The notes below the pieces were generated by a model. That model was given only the letters and a program-made list of their open reading frames with translations. It did no database searches and was not told where the DNA came from. From Spirochaetaceae bacterium (GTDB taxonomy: Bacteria > Spirochaetota > Spirochaetia > Treponematales > Breznakiellaceae): 7,686 nt of DNA. A program made the translations under genes and the position numbers. This document shows, piece after piece, positions 6,875 to 7,686 of this stretch. The stretch lies in the NCBI GenBank assembly GCA_031284645.1, contig JAITXS010000157.1, forward strand, positions 1-7,686, written 5' to 3'. The stretch's first letter is position 1, and each line of letters starts with the position of its first letter.

Positions 6875-6911
6875 TTGACGTTTTGACATCTGCGGTGTTA
6901 AACTAATTACA
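6875..6911 (+). promoter_or_regulatory. Candidate promoter and possible operator of the Rrf2-family gene
   Basis: Two -35-like hexamers occur, TTGACG (6875-6880) and a perfect TTGACA (6883-6888). Possible -10 elements are TAAACT (6899-6904, 18 nt from the first) and TAATTA (6904-6909, 15 nt from the second). A partial palindrome, tgttaaactaattaca (6896-6911), covers the -10 area with outer TGT/ACA arms, a plausible but weak site for autorepression. Rrf2-family proteins commonly bind short AT-rich palindromes at their own promoters. Confidence 0.4.
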
Positions 6912-6950
6912 AGCGGTGAGGGAGTAAAACCGTGCTTTCCGATAAATCAT

Positions 6951-6959
6951 GGAGGTGAT
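6951..6959 (+). promoter_or_regulatory. Strong Shine-Dalgarno sequence of the Rrf2-family gene
   Basis: GGAGGTGAT is a full nine-base match to the 16S rRNA anti-Shine-Dalgarno end, with 7 nt between GGAGG and the ATG at 6963. It fixes the start codon. None of the other four genes here has a comparable site. Confidence 0.85.
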
Positions 6960-6962
6960 GGA

Positions 6963-7496
6963 ATGCAAATAGGGACACAATTTTCTATCGCGCTACATAT
7001 CCTGTTAAGTGTTGAATTTTTTAAAGGCAAACAAAAACTTACCAGTGATTTCTTAGCGTCCAGTGCCGGAGTAAATCCGGTTATCATCAGAAATATTATG
7101 AGTTTGCTTCGTAATGCCGGTATTATTGATGTAACACAGGGCATTGCCGGCATACAATTAAAAAGAAAGCCGGGAAAAATATCTTTGCTGGATGTATACC
7201 TTGCTATTCATCCGGTTAAAAACGGACACCTTTTTAAAATACATGAAGGGACGGAACAGAGCTGCCCAGTCGGTTCTCATATCCACGATTTATTTAGCCC
7301 GTACTTTATGAAGGCGCAAAATGCCATGGAAAATACTCTTGGGAAATTTTCACTACAAACTTTGTTACATGATCTTGATCAGATGCAGCCGAATGCAAAA
7401 AATCTTGGTTCGCTCAGCACGGAAAAAACACAGGAAACACATACAAGGGTAGTACCTTTAGATTATGAAGATGTTGGCTTAGTAGCGGTAAATTGA
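6963..7496 (+). CDS. Rrf2-family transcriptional regulator (YwnA-like)
   Basis: A 177-aa winged-helix DNA-binding protein, expected to act as a dimer. The helix-turn-helix spans about 26-56 (LTSDFLASSAGVNPVIIRNI and the LLRNAGIID helix end). The wing follows with QGIAGIQLKRKPGKISLLDV (59-78). The dimerisation helix continues through about 140. The pattern HEGTEQSCPVGSHIHDLF (94-111) matches the YwnA/HypR branch. Cys101 is the only cysteine, so the three-Cys iron-sulfur site of IscR or NsrR is absent. In S. aureus HypR an intersubunit disulfide uses a cysteine near position 99 and another near 33. Here the latter is Ser33/Ser34. Residues about 141-177 form a polar tail longer than usual for the family. 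It is transcribed away from the prenyl synthase operon across a shared promoter region. Family is secure. The signal and targets are unknown; control of its own promoter is likely, and of the divergent operon possible. Confidence 0.88.
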   Translation: MQIGTQFSIALHILLSVEFFKGKQKLTSDFLASSAGVNPVIIRNIMSLLRNAGIIDVTQGIAGIQLKRKPGKISLLDVYLAIHPVKNGHLFKIHEGTEQSCPVGSHIHDLFSPYFMKAQNAMENTLGKFSLQTLLHDLDQMQPNAKNLGSLSTEKTQETHTRVVPLDYEDVGLVAVN

Positions 7497-7507
7497 TCTG
7501 CTAAATA

Positions 7508-7532
7508 GGGTTTTGGGTAATAGGGTAGGGGG
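7508..7532 (+). other. Putative G-quadruplex motif downstream of the Rrf2-family gene
   Basis: G-runs at 7508-7510, 7515-7517, 7523-7525 and 7528-7532 have loops of 4, 5 and 2 nt. The motif begins 12 nt after the stop codon, on the RNA-like strand. The last G-run can alternatively pair with CCCC at 7552-7555. Confidence 0.55.
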
Positions 7533-7558
7533 TTTTGGTTTTACCAGAAAGCCCCTTA
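7526..7558 (+). terminator. Candidate hairpin terminator of the Rrf2-family gene
   Basis: GGGG (7529-7532) pairs with CCCC (7552-7555) and the stem can extend outward to 7526/7558 with one G-U pair. Inside, TTT can pair with AAA, and GGT with ACC at the tip. Only TT remains before 7560 and no long T-run follows, so it is a weak intrinsic terminator at best. It overlaps the quadruplex motif, so the two structures would compete. Confidence 0.4.
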
Positions 7559-7561
7559 TTA

Positions 7562-7588
7562 GGGTCTAGGGTAGAAAGGGGCATAGGG
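7562..7588 (+). other. Second putative G-quadruplex motif in the right block
   Basis: G-runs at 7562-7564, 7569-7571, 7578-7581 and 7586-7588 have loops of 4, 6 and 4 nt. AAGGGGC (7576-7582) can also pair with GCCCCTT (7551-7557), again giving a competing hairpin. Confidence 0.5.
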
Positions 7589-7604
7589 TATAGTTCTTAC
7601 CAAA

Positions 7605-7656
7605 AAGTTACTACCCGCATCCTCATGCTCCTAATCCTTTGCTTGCGGGTAAACTT
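7605..7656. other. Bulged hairpin at the outer end of the right block
   Basis: TACCCGCA (7612-7619) pairs perfectly with TGCGGGTA (7644-7651). The stem extends by AAGTT (7605-7609) with AACTT (7652-7656), leaving a 2-nt bulge (AC) and a 24-nt loop. The minus strand of the 3' arm and loop reads CCCGCAAGCAAAG, nearly the same as CCCGAAGCAAAG at 11-22. This supports common descent of the two outer hairpins. Confidence 0.6.
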
Positions 7657-7683
7657 GACCCACAATTTAATATAAGATTTAAT
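7655..7683 (+). promoter_or_regulatory. Outward-facing candidate promoter at the window end
   Basis: TTGACC (7655-7660) and TTTAAT (7678-7683) are 17 nt apart, each with five of six consensus bases. The surrounding sequence is AT-rich. It would drive a gene beyond the right edge. The last bases of the hairpin stem overlap the -35 element. Confidence 0.45.
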
Positions 7684-7686
7684 AAG

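Larger units (their letters stand above)
7503..7610. repeat. Right intergenic repeat block, inverted relative to the left block
   Basis: From left to right it holds a G-rich tail beginning AAATAGGGTTTTGGGTA (7503-7519), a head in reverse (ttaccagaaagcccc, 7541-7555), a second G-rich tail (7562-7588) and a second reversed head (7585-7607). The reverse complement shares taagaactataccct (15 nt, from 7585-7599) with 57-71, and ggggctttctg with 105-115. The order tail-head-tail-head-hairpin mirrors the left block. No gene lies between 7497 and the window end. Confidence 0.87.

Noticed and set aside
7605..7656. Integron attC-like site, since an oral treponeme is known to carry an integron
   Set aside because: The bulged stem is suggestive, but I could not find the required R'/R'' core pair. 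The genes are long, oriented both ways and not separated one by one by such sites.

Overview
The window looks like chromosomal DNA of a spirochaete, most likely a Treponema-like organism. This rests on recalled family resemblance, chiefly the YidC-like/sulfatase fusion and a YejA-type binding protein, because no rRNA or other lineage marker is present. Five protein genes fill most of the window. Three intergenic blocks (about 1-205, 4763-4876 and 7503-7656) are built from one family of repeated DNA.

Layout. Positions 1-230 hold a repeat block: a hairpin, two tandem copies of a 'head' module 60 bp apart, and C-rich runs (CCCTANN-like, heptamer-spaced). Two plus-strand genes follow, probably an operon with a 2-nt gap: a secreted family-5 solute-binding protein of the YejA type (231-2069), and an 894-residue membrane protein joining a YidC/Oxa1-like N-terminus to seven further membrane segments and an extracytoplasmic sulfatase/phosphoethanolamine-transferase-like domain (2072-4756). 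A convergent repeat block separates them from two minus-strand genes, also 2 nt apart: a polyprenyl diphosphate synthase (5619-6776) and the 16S rRNA methyltransferase RsmE (4867-5616). A 168-186 nt divergent promoter region leads to an Rrf2-family regulator (6963-7496) with a perfect Shine-Dalgarno sequence. The window ends in a third repeat block, a hairpin and an outward-facing promoter.

How the parts fit. The first operon serves the envelope: import of peptide-like solutes, and membrane or surface chemistry. The second pairs isoprenoid chain elongation with ribosomal RNA modification, and has no obvious shared pathway. The Rrf2 regulator may control itself and perhaps the divergent operon, but its signal cannot be read beyond a single cysteine.

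The most notable signal is the repeat family. The first and last blocks are mirror-image relatives (hairpin, head, tail, head, tail). Every block carries runs of three or more G spaced by about 4 nt, giving canonical G-quadruplex motifs. A 17-nt identical tail sequence begins exactly 6 nt after the stop codons of both plus-strand genes that end at a block. The rsmE stop codon lies inside the repeat itself. In all three 3' ends the G-rich strand is the RNA-like strand, which suggests a G-quadruplex or hairpin mRNA 3'-end element. This is inference and untested.
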